Shown here one piece after another: positions 1-10,586 of a DNA stretch of 64,000 bases. Numbering within the stretch: position 1 is the stretch's first letter; every line of letters starts with the position of its first letter. The position numbers were made by a program, and so were the translations under genes. The DNA is from Cercis canadensis (taxonomy: Eukaryota > Streptophyta > Magnoliopsida > Fabales > Fabaceae), in NCBI GenBank assembly GCA_003255065.1, contig QAOA01001066.1:804900-868899 (forward strand), written 5' to 3'. The notes beneath the pieces are model-generated. The model worked only from the letters and a program-made list of their open reading frames with translations, ran no database searches and was not told where the DNA came from.

Positions 1-917
1 ACAATTTCAAACACTTAGAGCCTTTGAATCAACAGCAGGAGGAATAATCCATGTCACCATAAAGCTGAAATGAGAAAAGAGGCCAAGGGAATAAGTTCAA
101 TTTCTAAGCAGAGCTTCATTTTCTTCGTAAAATGCGAAAATCCTGTTGTTGAGCTAAAAGTTCCATAAATTGACAAGCTGTGTTCCATCCGAATAGTCCC
201 ACTCATACATATAATATTCATATCTTCAATACACAGTGGATCTGTTTTACCCTTTATTCCTTTTTTCCCTTCAGCAAAACGGGCTATGGGTGTCTTCTGT
301 AAAGAGCTAATAATCAGTTGAACTTGAACACCACCCTCATGACCAAGCATGAAACAGGACCAGCCAAAATCAAACTCCAAATGTACCCTGCAATTTTTTA
401 TTTTTTTTTTCCACAAATGATTTAAGAAAAATGCTCCAATTATACTAGAAGCTGTTATTTTATTCATAAAAAAAATTCTTGACTTGTTTTTTTATTTCTT
501 TTCTCAATATGAGTTTGATGTTCAGAGACAATTGAGTCCTATTTATCAAAGAACCGATTAAGATGCAAAAGACCTATTTAATTGAGAAAATGGGGCATAA
601 AGATTTGATTCATTGATCATCTGATTAAAGAGGTTATGATATGATATCAAAAAACTAATTCAACCTAAAAGCCTAAGTTATTAAGTTTTCGCTGATGAAT
701 ATTTTTATATATAATACTGTCTACCTATACGGTCACACATAGGTGAATAGAAATAAACATCTGCAGTGCATACCAAAGATTAGCTAAAAGCATAAAAGCA
801 TTGCACTTTTAATCCAGTTCAAGAATCCGATTCGCATTCCCACGCTTTACTTATAAGTGGGAATCATAAAAGTAAAGAAGCCACGGACGAAATCTTAAAC
901 CAAAAAAAAGAACTTAC

Positions 918-1782
918 GGGTTAAGAGAGGAGAAGAATTGGAGCCCCAAACGAACGCCTGATCCTGATTGTAGTTAAAGCAATCCATACTGGTGTTGTAG
1001 CCGCCTTTACAAGCACAGAGAAAGGAGTTTCCGGGTGGAGTGTACCCGCATACGCCGCCGCTGATCTCGCAACTTTTACATTTGCTGCTGACAAGGTTGT
1101 CGTCCAAAGCTCCATAAGAGTACTTCAAGGAGACTCCGTACACCCAATGGGTCGGGTCAGTTGGGTTATCCCCGAGGGACATGACTGAAGCATAGGCGCC
1201 GCACTTGAGGGACCTCAAGTCCAACTCTCCCTTATCGTTAAGGTTGGCTGGTGAGTACACACAGCAGGTGTTTGTAGGAGGGAAGAGGGGTAGACCAAGC
1301 GCCACGACAGCAGGACACGTGTAAATAGAAGCACAGAGGTGATTGTTAGAAGGATCACAAATGGGTGAGGCGTTGATGGTGAGGGAGGAGGATGGGGATT
1401 GGCAAGAGAGTAAGATGAAGGATGAAGAACCAATTTGGAATGGGCTGGTCCAATCAAGGCCAAAATTTGGAGAGCTTTGCATGGAGCTGCATGTGGACAT
1501 GAAGGGTGGAGTGATGGTTAAGGTAGAGGTAGTGTAGGATATGGAGGTGACCGGGTATGAACCGGTGTGAGTTTTGAGAAAGAGTTGGTCACCGGTGCCG
1601 TTGGAAGTGCATGTTATGTATGGATGGAAGAGAGGGGAGCCGCAGCCGGGACCTGTGCCAAAGGGGTACTTCACCTGTAGGGACCCACATGTGTCGCGGC
1701 AGCTGGCGGTGTCCGCAGTTCTAGTGAAAAGGATCACGGGAAAGAGGAAGAGACTGAGGAGGATGGAAGGAGGAGGTGCCAT
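918..1782 (-). CDS. Wall-associated-kinase-type galacturonan-binding (GUB_WAK_bind) protein, first exon
   Basis: The ATG at 1782 opens 288 codons and the exon ends at a good donor (CCC|GTAAGTT, last exon base 918) in phase 1. The product starts with a signal peptide (residues 1-25, hydrophobic stretch LLSLFLFPVILF). A cysteine-rich galacturonan-binding module follows (CRDTCGSLQVKYPFG, then CGSPLFHPYITC), and then a WAK-associated C-terminal cysteine block (C-x2-C..GGVCGY..FLCACKGGY, about residues 235-270). No kinase domain is present, so this is the small kinase-less class of WAK-like extracellular proteins, presumably secreted or wall-bound and binding pectin; that role is inferred from the family. 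The 3' exon, usually a short hydrophobic tail, was not found. The best downstream acceptor (near 65) would add only three residues before a stop, so the real last exon may lie outside the window. Confidence 0.85.
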
Positions 1783-2350
1783 TGCCTTGGTTGGTTTTGT
1801 TCTGGATCAGTGGCTCAGTGCTAGCTAGCTGTGTCTCTCTCTGTCTCTGAGGAGTGAGGACTAGGGAGGAACAAGTAATGCTGGATGGGCTCAAGTGAAC
1901 AAAGAAGCCTCCAACCTAGACGTGTGTATGGATCTTAGTCTAGTTAGTTTAAATGTGATAAAGCATCTAGTACAAGTGTGTATGCCTTCTTTTTATGTAT
2001 TTGTTTATTTAATTGTTTTCCCCACTTCTTATTTGGTGGCTTCTTTAGGGATATTTTCTTATCGTGGAAAAAAACGAATACAGATGAGATGATCATGACA
2101 TAAATAAATAAAAGAGGGCCAGAAATTTTTCTGCAAAATTGAGATTTTTCATAAAAAACGAAGGAAAATTAGAACCGGTGACCTAATGATATCAGCAAGG
2201 GATTATGCCATACATTCCATAGGAAAGTGTGTAACAGTGTAAGCAACACAAAAACAAATCAAAATGAAAAAAAGAAAGAAATGAAGTGGCAACTTCTTTC
2301 TTTCATTTCCCCTTTCTTCAGTTTCTTTTCTTGTAAAAAGTGAAATAATT

Positions 2351-2434
2351 GGGGTGAGAGAGGCTCGAACTCTCGACCTCAGGATAACTCAGAAGCTATG
2401 AGACCTACGCGCTAGCCAACTGCGCCACCACCCC
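2351..2434 (-). tRNA. trnM-CAU: tRNA-Met (CAT), elongator type, with an 11-nt intron
   Basis: On the minus strand the sequence opens GGGGTGGTGGCGCAG and closes with the complementary acceptor arm CTCACCCC. It has box A (GGCGCAGTTGGCTAGCGCG) and box B (GAGTTCGAGCC). The anticodon CAT is at 2400-2398. An intron of about 11 nt (GCTTCTGAGTT, 2396-2386) follows the base 3' of the anticodon, as is typical for plant nuclear elongator tRNA-Met. Spliced length is 73 nt. A run of five T on the transcribed strand (2340-2336) is a plausible Pol III terminator. It looks intact. Confidence 0.95.
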
Positions 2435-2767
2435 ATATTGTTGATTCTTTCATCAATTTGTTAAATAATTATGATAACTTTTTACCATTTTCATCAACGC
2501 CCCTTCTCTGCTGTAAATTGCGTTAGATTCTGCTTGGAATATTAACCAATATTGGACCCTGATTTTCTTTTCCAGTTTTCCTATACTTTCTTTTATGGTA
2601 ATAAACTCCACTGACTATGATTGAGATAGTTGATGATATTCTGTCAAATTCCCAGGAGATGCCAATAGAGCGGTGGATTGGCTTTGCTAGGCATGGTATT
2701 CTGGTTGGTAATGGCCTCCCAGGCCCCCCTGATTTCCTGTCTTTGTTTCTGTTTCCCCGCTCACATA

Positions 2768-3172
2768 CCGCTTCAACGTTTATGTCCCGGACCTGCTTTT
2801 TTTCGGCGACTCCTACCCGACACGACCCGACCCGAACGGTCAGAATCCTTTCGGGCTAAGTGCGTGATGGGTCTAATGGAGGCTCAAGGGGTCCGGAAAA
2901 TGAACGTGGTTGGAATAAGCTATGGTGGGTTTGTGGCGTATAGTATGGCTTCCCAGTTCCCAGAAAAACTGGAAAAATTACTGCTTTGTTGTGCTGGAGT
3001 GTGTTTGGAAGAGAAAGACATGGATGAAGGGATGTTTAAGGTGAAAACTGTTGACGAAGCTGTGAGTATTTTGCTGCCACAGACACCAGAAAAGATGAAG
3101 CAGTTGCTGCAGCTTACGTTCGCGAAGCCTGCAAAAGTCTTTCCCACTTGTTTTCTCAACGATTTCGTTGAT
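2768..3172 (+). pseudogene. Alpha/beta-hydrolase (ABHD6/MAGL-like) exon fragment, frameshifted
   Basis: Two frames together read as an internal piece of a plant alpha/beta hydrolase. The first frame gives RFNVYVPDLLFFGDSYPTRP (about 2770-2830). The reading then shifts frame to SESFRAKCVMGLMEAQGV, followed by the nucleophile elbow GISYGG with the catalytic Ser, and continues to CFLNDFVD. It ends at a splice donor (GAT|GTAAGTG, exon end 3172). Neither the expected upstream oxyanion-loop segment (HG..) nor the downstream Asp/His exon is recognisable nearby, and the frame shift near 2835 would truncate the product. I read it as a decayed gene copy. The family is clear; the exact subfamily is not. 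Confidence 0.75.
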
Positions 3173-3199
3173 GTAAGTGATTTCTCCCATGAACCTTGA

Positions 3200-4450
3200 A
3201 TTTTTTCTTCAGTAGAATTAAGAGGGTTGCTTAAATAGTCCCTGAAATTCAGTCCACTTGTTCGGATTTTGGGTCAATAAGATCAGTAGTATGTTGTAAG
3301 CGAGTGTACAGGGGTAGCACCGTAGCAGGGTCAAGGACTATGGTGACTGGGTATATTCAGCAATTGGGCTTCGAATAATTAACAAAATTCAGAATCTTTT
3401 CGTATGTCTAATGATATTTTCGATGCTTGCTTTTGAATTCATATTGAAGAAACCTTGCGGTTATCGGATTAAATTCTATATATTTATTTCCTCTGCTAAA
3501 GTAAAAGAACATGCCTTGCTGCTTATATTATTTGGAAGCAGCCCTTGGTATGGTACCATGTCTTTTCATCCGTTAGTTTGCCTAGAATTAGATAAATGTA
3601 TGATAATTGGTTCAACAAATTGAACCGTGTACGCTCTTGGCTGTGATCAATCATTTGAGATCCAATGAAAGCATTATTAAGAGAAGGGAAATTATAATTA
3701 TTCTAACTCTCGAATGAGATTAGTCTCATACACAATTGGATAAAGTGAAAATACTCATGGTATTAACCAAAAAAAATAAATGTATGATAGGGGCACTCAA
3801 AACTGTCACATATGCAGTCTTATGGCTTCATAGTCATAGATGGCGGTAGCTCAGTTTTCCTTACCCATTTTATTATCCCTGATATCTAGTGACGTTCTGT
3901 GCTATTTGAGATTTCACCACACATTATGCGAAATTTATCCTGTTTTCTAGCAAGCAAATGCAGGACATGTTACCAAGAGGATTCCTCTTCATGCTAAATT
4001 TAGCATATTGAAATTTCCAAGTTATTTGTTGTGCTTGTAAGTTGGGCAAAAACAAACATTTTAGAAGAATGAAATAGAAAATAAAATTAATGGGGATAAT
4101 CATGTGGTGCCGCATATTTCTCTAAATGGCTGCGTTCTTTAAAGTTGTTTTCAGACTAAGGTATTTTTATCTTGTCAAGAACTTCAAACAATTCACGATT
4201 GCAAACATTGATCAGCTAATCATTTGGTAGTTCTGTGTGTTCTGCTCAAATAGCTCTTTTGTTGTATTATCCAACATGATCTTTAACGTTTGGATTACAG
4301 CAAGGTTATCTCTTTTCCCCATTCTGCTTTCAACTGAAAATACACTGTGACTACTTCTATTCTATATTGTCTAACCTTTGATGTGGATATCAGAAACTTG
4401 AGCTTTGCCCATTTATGAACATGGAGAGCAAGAGGAAAATTGTAAAGTTA
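3200..4450. other. No gene recognised between two gene fragments
   Basis: AT-rich sequence with only short chance frames. The missing downstream exons of the hydrolase and the missing 3' exons of the LRR gene on the opposite strand were looked for here and not found. Confidence 0.5.
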
Positions 4451-4456
4451 GCGTAC

Positions 4457-5171
4457 TTGACAAGCGATGCTGCTGAACCAATTTCCTCTGGTATTTTATG
4501 TATTGAATTGAATGACACGTCTAACAACTTCAGCTGAGATAGCCTGTCAACTAGAAACAATTATGGAAATCCTGCATGGAATTGGACTATTGCATCCATA
4601 TCTTGTGTATATGTGTGTGTTTTCAGACAGTTAATATATTCTGGATAACTGATCAAACAAAAGCAAGTGTTCTGAAAACTCACTCTCCTATGGCGGCCGG
4701 AAGCTCAGAGAGTTTGTTGTGGCTGACATTCAATACAGTCAATAAAGGTAAATTTCTCAAATCTTCCTTTATTGCCTCAATATCGTTATGAGCCAAAATG
4801 AGCTTTTGGAGCTACACAGCCTGTAAACAATCAATAAATCATCATTCTGCTTAGAAACACCCATCAACTCAGTAGATTGCGGAATCTAAGCCAAGGTTTC
4901 AGGAAGCAAAAATGAAAGAAGTAAGCTACCTCCCACCACTTGTCATCGCCCCCAAGTCCATCGAGATTTCTATAGACCTCGCTGCGCACTTATCTGAAAA
5001 TTGAAACACGAATTCGAGGATCGAAATGAGCAGAAGAATGAATGTAAAAGCAGTATCAGTAGTAGAAGAAATCAGCAAAAGTGGAAAATGCGAAAGAGGA
5101 ACTTGCCTGAGCGAGCGATTCAAAAGGTTGAGGGAACCAGAGGCTCTCGCAGCTTTTAGCACCCGATCCAT
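4457..5171 (-). pseudogene. LRRC40-like leucine-rich-repeat gene, 5' four exons only, with nonsense codons
   Basis: Four exons on the minus strand fit the N-terminus of the plant homologue of LRRC40. Exon 1 (5171-5107) reads MDRVLKAARASGSLNLLNRS. Exon 2 (4993-4930) gives EVYRNLDGLGGDDKWWE. Exon 3 (4820-4684) gives [20 protein letters not shown] and [20 protein letters not shown]. Exon 4 (4543-4457) gives LSQLKLLDVSFNSIHKIPEE. All junction phases agree. Intron 1 has a GC donor (AG|GCAAGT), the classic GC-AG form. Two in-frame stops occur where Glu is expected: TAA as the second codon of exon 2, and TAG just before LQKL in exon 3. The remaining LRR exons are absent. This is a truncated, inactivated copy of a host LRR gene; an intact paralogue presumably exists elsewhere. 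Confidence 0.8.
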
Positions 5172-5283
5172 GAAATGGTCTCTTGGACATGTAATGCAGT
5201 GAGCTAAGCTTCTTCAGGTCGCAGTTCGCTCGATGCGATGGGATAGAATCATAGAAGAAAGGTGATTCAGTCAGGTGAAGCAC

Positions 5284-5720
5284 TGAAGTGGATTGTCAGT
5301 TTGGCTCGTTAAAAAATTTAATCAGCAATGACATAAATTACAAATTCAAGTAATCAGCATATTAAAATTCTAAATTATAAAAATTAACCTATGTGGGTCG
5401 TGTCTGTCATCATTGTACCATAATTAATTAAAATAGGATATATTATAGTCTTATACATCTCTTGATGTATATGAAATAAAATCCAAAATAATTATATAAC
5501 ATATGACTTTAAAAATATTAAATATATATCACATAAAAAAATATTAAGTAAATATTATAAAAATTTATGTCAAATAATGGATTTTAGTGAGAAACATTAT
5601 TAGATTTTTCTTTGACATTAGATATCAATTTTCTTTTAAAAAATTAGCTAACTTTTAGCCAAAGTAATATCAAAATGTTTCTAGTATATTCATTTTCTTC
5701 CACACATGTAGATCTATTAA
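5284..5720. other. AT-rich intergenic stretch, no gene seen
   Basis: Very AT-rich with no ORF of note, no clear inverted repeat and no RNA gene. Confidence 0.5.
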
Positions 5721-5728
5721 AACATTGT

Positions 5729-5905
5729 AAGTTTCAAATGAAACTTTAATATGGTATTTTCTTTTTCTTTTACCTTAGGTAAATGGGGAGAATACTTAGT
5801 AATTTTTGGGAGTGAGTTCAGAGAGGATTCGATCTCTAAACCTAGGGTAAGTCGAGCCTTTGGTCCAATGACAATGCTAATTGAGCCAAAGCTCTTCAGC
5901 ATTGT
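5729..5905 (-). repeat. tRNA-derived SINE-like element
   Basis: Read on the minus strand from about 5900, the sequence resembles a tRNA head. A box A-like TTTGGCTCAATTAGCATTG is followed about 35 bases later by a box B-like AGATCGAATCC in a T-arm-like stem (5825-5850). An unrelated tail runs to about 5729. The 7-base words CATTGTA at 5722-5728 and near 5899 could be a short target duplication. It does not fold as a normal tRNA, since there is no matching acceptor stem, so a SINE or decayed tRNA copy is more likely than a working tRNA. Confidence 0.45.
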
Positions 5906-6120
5906 ATTCAATCAATCAAAAAATGTTTAAGGTAATACAAGATATAAATTTCTCATAAAATTATACCTTATTATGTCAAATTTGATTGTTAGCTACTTTC
6001 ATTACAAATAAATAATTACTCAAATCATGCATATTATAACTAATTTTATATATAAATAGAATGATATAAACAAAACATATTGTCCTTCCGAATAGATAAT
6101 ACAATGATTAAAATTTATTT

Positions 6121-6625
6121 GTGATGAGCATTTTCTTTTTTTAATACTTTGGCTATTGATGATGCCTGAGCTGAGAGTTGGAGTACGTCACTTGAGTTTG
6201 GAGAAGAGCATCAAATCCCTGAGGTCGGGTTGTATCGAGGTCGGGTTTTCTTCGAGGTCAGTTGTCCGAGGTTACCTGAAATAAGAGCCAGTGTTTTATT
6301 TCCGGTCTCCGAAGGTCAAGTTAGTATGGTCCGAGCTTGACTATATAAATTTCTAAAGTAAAATGTCTGAATCCCTACCTTTGAGTGACAGGGGTTATTT
6401 ATAGGAAAACAAACCTGGATGTTGGCGGTTTACCCATGATGAGTTGTCGGGTCGCCCGTAATGACTGGTGGGTGACCCGGTGTCTTAGCTGTTTTATTGG
6501 GCCAGTGTTTTATTGGGTCACCTCTCCGCTGGGCCCAATTTATTTGGGCTCTGAGACAGGCTCACCACAGCTACGACTCTTAATTCAAACACGAAACTCA
6601 CAAGCCGTTTGGTGATGAGCATTTT
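6121..6625 (-). repeat. LTR-derived retroposon relic flanked by 14-bp direct repeats
   Basis: The perfect 14-bp repeat GTGATGAGCATTTT occurs at 6121-6134 and 6612-6625. The enclosed roughly 480 bp is GC-richer than its surroundings. Read on the minus strand it carries a TATAAATA box-like site (about 6395) followed by a CACTCAAAGG-like start region, as in plant Ty3/gypsy-type LTR leaders, and it ends in an A-run next to the repeat. The long flanking repeat plus A-run suggests the sequence was copied in by LINE-type machinery rather than by LTR integration. It has no coding capacity and is a non-functional fossil. The LTR assignment rests on composition and layout only. Confidence 0.4.
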
Positions 6626-6639
6626 ATTTAACTCTTCAT

Positions 6640-7630
6640 TCAACAATATTTATTAATTTATCTCATGTATATTGAAAATTTAACTGCAAATTCTATTTTT
6701 GAATATTTTAATACTTAATGATTGGAGTATTATTTTTTTTATTTGAATAATTGAGATATTTGAAAAACAACTTATCAATTAAAATGACCACTCTGACTAT
6801 TTTATGACTTATTCAAAGAGAAACACATCAAAGTAAATAGTTCAACCAAAAAAAAAAATACCCACAAAGTGAACAAGTCATGAAATTTGAGCTTTAAAAT
6901 ATTTTTCGTGTGTACAAGCTAGAGTTAATTCTTGTCCAATAATTGTAGTTATTAACTTCCCAAATCTTGTGGCCAACAATAGTCACCATAATGTTATGTT
7001 TTTGGATTGTTATAAAAAAATTATTTTGAGGAGAATTTCTTTTCGTATTAAAATTTAAGTTTTCACAAATAAATTTATGTTTGGGATTTATCCTATTTGT
7101 AAAATAATAGTTTAGTCTTTTATTTTTTTTTAATTTTCCATTGATTCAAAATTTATGGTTGCATCCTTGCCCAAAAAGTTTATGTGGGCCACATCTAAAT
7201 CTCATTAGGCTGACAAGTAACCGACTTAAACCTCAAGCCTACATTAATCTGACTTATTTGAGTCGCAAAAAATCCATCTTCTATGAGGAGAAAAAATAAA
7301 AATTCCACTTTTTTCTTCTAACCATTTTCTTTGCTAAAAGCTTAAAACCCTAATTCTTAATTGTGTTTGGCAATTACCGCTCTTACAGTTCGATTCAATC
7401 CCAGAGCAGCTCAACTCAACTTACCAACCTTGTTTCTCCATTTTTCTGAAGACATAGTTGAGACATATCATAAGAAGTAAGCTTCTACTGTTTGTGTACT
7501 TGGTTTTTTGACATTAGAGGAAGAAGAAAATATTGAAATTGTTTTTTCTGCACTTTCCCGAGAGCTAAGCTAACCTTAATTCTGTCAGAAATCTAGATAT
7601 CTTATGTTAGATTTAATCATACTTTTTTGT
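6640..7630. other. AT-rich gene-free stretch
   Basis: No coding region recognised; homopolymer-rich AT sequence with chance ORFs only. Confidence 0.5.
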
Positions 7631-7632
7631 AA

Positions 7633-7810
7633 GGGGTGTTCGCGGGTAAGTTCAGGCGGTTTGAACCGAACTCTGGAAATCAAACAACATGTTTTTGTGC
7701 ATGTTGGTTCTGTTTTGTTTGACATGAATGAGGGAATAAAACCAAACTAAACCGCATGGCTTGGTTCAGTTCGGTTTGGACAGTTTCACGGGTTGAACCG
7801 CACATAATTG
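7633..7810. mobile_element. hAT-like terminal/subterminal region
   Basis: Starts with AGGGGTGTTCGCGGGTAAG, like the TAGGGGTGT-type end of plant hAT elements. It is followed by a cluster of GGTTCGG/CCGAAC-type short repeats in both orientations (GAACCGAAC, GGTTCAGTTCGGTTTGG, GGTTGAACCGC), typical of hAT subterminal regions. hAT protein fragments lie just downstream. No matching far end was found, so the element is incomplete. Confidence 0.5.
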
Positions 7811-8212
7811 TTGTCCCATGTAAACCTAATTAACAAGCAGGTACAGAAAATCCGAAACGGCAAGAAAGCTTTAACATTCTAACAAATATCCAACTTTCAC
7901 CATAATTTAATCAAATATCCAAGATTCAATGTTTGAAACATAATAAAATTGACAAACAATAGTACTTTAAGACTTTAACCATGATTAAACATCAAACAAA
8001 TCATCAAACAGCAGCTACCAAGTGCCAACAAACCACCAAATCATCAAACAGGAGCTACCAACAAAGTACTAAGTACAAAGTAATATAATCTAGCTACCAA
8101 GTACCAACAAACAAAGTACCAGCAGCTACCAAGTACCAACAAACCACCAAACCAAAGTACTAAGTACAAAGTAATATAATCAAGCAATAGCTACCAACAT
8201 TCAAAGCCCTTT

Positions 8213-8419
8213 TCAATTAACTGGCAGAAATTTTGATTTGATAGCTGAGCAATTTTTCAGATGGCGAAACAAGGTCAATGTCCCATCCATCCTTGTGTCA
8301 ATCTTGAAACGTTTGGCACAGTGATTGCAAGTATAATACAACTTAGTATCATTTTTATCTGCATCATCCTTGGTGAAATGCTTTAAAAATTCTAGTTTGG
8401 GCCTTCTATTCTCTATCAA
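8213..8419 (-). pseudogene. hAT transposase BED zinc-finger fragment
   Basis: The frame encodes C-x2-C at YTCNHCAKRF and H-x3-C at LFRHLKNC, the spacing of a BED zinc finger as found at the N-terminus of plant hAT transposases. Only about 68 codons are open, with no catalytic region attached. It lies next to the hAT-like terminus at 7633 and to a C-terminal hAT fragment at 8730-8981, but in the wrong order relative to that fragment, so this is rearranged debris rather than a working transposase. Confidence 0.75.
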
Positions 8420-8729
8420 CTAAACAACAAGAAACATAACATAAATTCAGTCCAGAAACAATTAGTCTTAAAATACGAAACATAACAGATATTCAGTCAT
8501 TCAGACAAGTAAAAAAAAATGAAAGAGCATTAGAAGATAGACATTTTATAATAAAGTATCAGACAATCTATTGAATCTCTGTCCCCGCTTCACTTTCAAT
8601 TATATTTGACAATTCTAGTTCAATAAAACACAGAAAACCAACACAAATATTTCATAAAGTCAGCTAGTTGATAGTGAACTTAAATTGAAAAATGTTAAAG
8701 TTTTCAATCATAATTTCATAAGAAAGAAA

Positions 8730-8981
8730 TTAACTTGATTCCATAGATTGGATTTCACCCAATTGGCTGCGAAGATCAATAACTTTTTTGGGTGATTTCA
8801 ACCAATTTTGGCAACAAACCAAAGCCTCGACAGTAGTAAGTGCAAGTGAGCTACGAAATGGGTTAAGAATTCGACCCCCAGTGCTAAAAGCAGACTCATA
8901 TGACACTGTAGACACAGACCAATATATCCCTTGCCATGAAAATGAAATTTGTAAGGATAGGTCACAAGAAATTCCTTTCAC
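8730..8981 (-). pseudogene. hAT transposase C-terminal dimerisation fragment
   Basis: The frame includes ESAFSTGGRILNPFRSSL followed by VEALVCCQNWL, the signature of the hAT C-terminal dimerisation domain. The upstream catalytic part is missing. On this strand the C-terminal piece lies upstream of the N-terminal BED piece, which shows a rearrangement or two separate copies. Confidence 0.85.
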
Positions 8982-9052
8982 AAATTCTATTGGGATCTCA
9001 TTGTGGATAGTTTGCCTTGACCCTTGACCAGACTAAGAAGATAAACTTGTGG

Positions 9053-9076
9053 ATATATATATATATATATATATAT
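9053..9076. repeat. (AT)n microsatellite, insertion target of the adjacent element
   Basis: Uninterrupted TA/AT dinucleotides abut the left end of the inverted-repeat element that begins at 9077. Confidence 0.9.
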
Positions 9077-10074
9077 GGGAAAAGTCTAAAAAATCTCCTG
9101 AACTATACTCTTATTACACTTTACCCCTCATGCTTCAAAAACGTAGGAAAGACTTCCTTCAACTACTAAAATGTGTGTTTTACCCCCAAGACCCAGACAG
9201 ACATCCAAAAATAGATGGAAAGAATCACATGCCATGCACGTGCAATCTCAAAACTCAGAAAAGCAGAAAGCCAGAAAACCATAGCTAGGAACTCCAAAAT
9301 CCTTCAAAAAATTTAGAGAAATTTGTTTTTAATTAAAGAGGAATAAGAGAAAAAGTGAAATCGTAGCTAGAAACTCAAAAAATCATAGCTAATATCCTCA
9401 AAACTTGCTTGGGTAGTGTTAGAAAATGAATTTCGAAACCCCTTGAAGAATTTGGAGAAAGATTGAACCATTTGAAAAAAGAAATTGCTTGGGTAATGTT
9501 AGAAAATGAATTTCGCGCAAAACCCCTCAAAGAATTTGGAGAAATTCACTCTTGATTGGCCGGATTGAGTGACATGTATCGCTGCTGCCTTTAGCTTTTC
9601 GTGCTTCATTTTGAGCTTCAATCTTAAAACTAATAGCATAATGTTGTTGCAAATTTCATAAGCTTTAAAATGATATATGATTTTCAAAATTTAGTTGAGA
9701 AATAAGAGAGATATGAAGAAGACCCGAATGGATTTGAAAACGAGTTGAATTCTGGAAATGGGTAACCGCTGGAGGTTGAAGATGATAATTTTTTAATATT
9801 ATAATTTGACCCTAAAACTTTTTAAATATTACTTTTTGACCATATTTTAATAAATTTATTTTCATTTATACCCTTATAAATTGCACTATGACCCAGATTA
9901 AACACTCCACGTGCCAAGCACGTGATTCTTTCCGTCTATTTTTGGATGTCCATTTGGGTTTTTGGGGTAAAACACACATTTTAGTAGTTGAAGGAGGTCT
10001 TTTCTACTTTTTTGAAGCATGAGGGGTAAAGTGCAATAAGAGTATAGTTCAAAGGTTTTTTTTAGACTTTTCCC
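9077..10074. mobile_element. Mutator-like (MULE) non-autonomous element with ~175-bp TIRs
   Basis: The left end GGGAAAAGTCTAAAAAATCT (9077 on) and the right end, read on the other strand from 10074 (GGGAAAAGTCTAAAAAAAAC), start inverted repeats that stay matched for about 175 bp. Both arms share CTTTACCCCTCATGCTTCAA and TTTTGGATGTC-type blocks (9077 to ~9245 and ~9900 to 10074). Flanking 9-mers TATATATAT and TATATACAT are compatible with a 9-bp target duplication, though the AT-repeat target makes this weak. The interior holds no transposase, only an imperfect ~60-bp direct repeat at 9407-9463 and 9483-9543 sharing GTTAGAAAATGAATTTCG. Element length is about 1.0 kb. Confidence 0.75.
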
Positions 10075-10586
10075 TATATACATTTATGCACATGCAAAAG
10101 AAAAATAAAAAAACCTCAAGGAAGCAAGAGTGTGATGTTATATGTGAATGTAGTGTGGTTATTCATTTTAGTACCAAAAAAGATTAAGTTTTACTATTAG
10201 TACTTTTTTAAATCATGTTTTACTATTTTGTCTTGACTAATTTTATTTTATTTTATAAATTTGACTAAATTCACTTAATTTTTTTAGGGCTTATGCTTTT
10301 TGTTTATTAAAAAAGTATGAGATTCATGTAATATTTAAATTTAATTATAATTTTAGTCTTTTTATTTTGTCGGAAATAATAATTTAGTCTCTTCATTTTT
10401 ATTTTGAACAATTTAATCATTTATCAAAATGTTATAATTTTGTCCTCCATCCTAACTATCTTCTAGTTGTGGCATTGAAAAATATTTTTTACAATTAATC
10501 ATTAATTTTTTAGTCAATTAAATAAATTTATCTAAAATTACAATTAAATGAAAAGAGGAAAAAAAAAAAAGTTAGTCCAACAGAAT

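Noticed and set aside
54-467. 137-codon minus-strand ORF downstream of the WAK-like exon
   Set aside because: It begins inside a low-complexity K/T-run region and has no recognised domain. The WAK-like family's 3' exon should be a short hydrophobic tail in a set phase, which this does not provide.
5811-5900. Functional tRNA gene
   Set aside because: No acceptor stem or proper anticodon arm; SINE-like at best.
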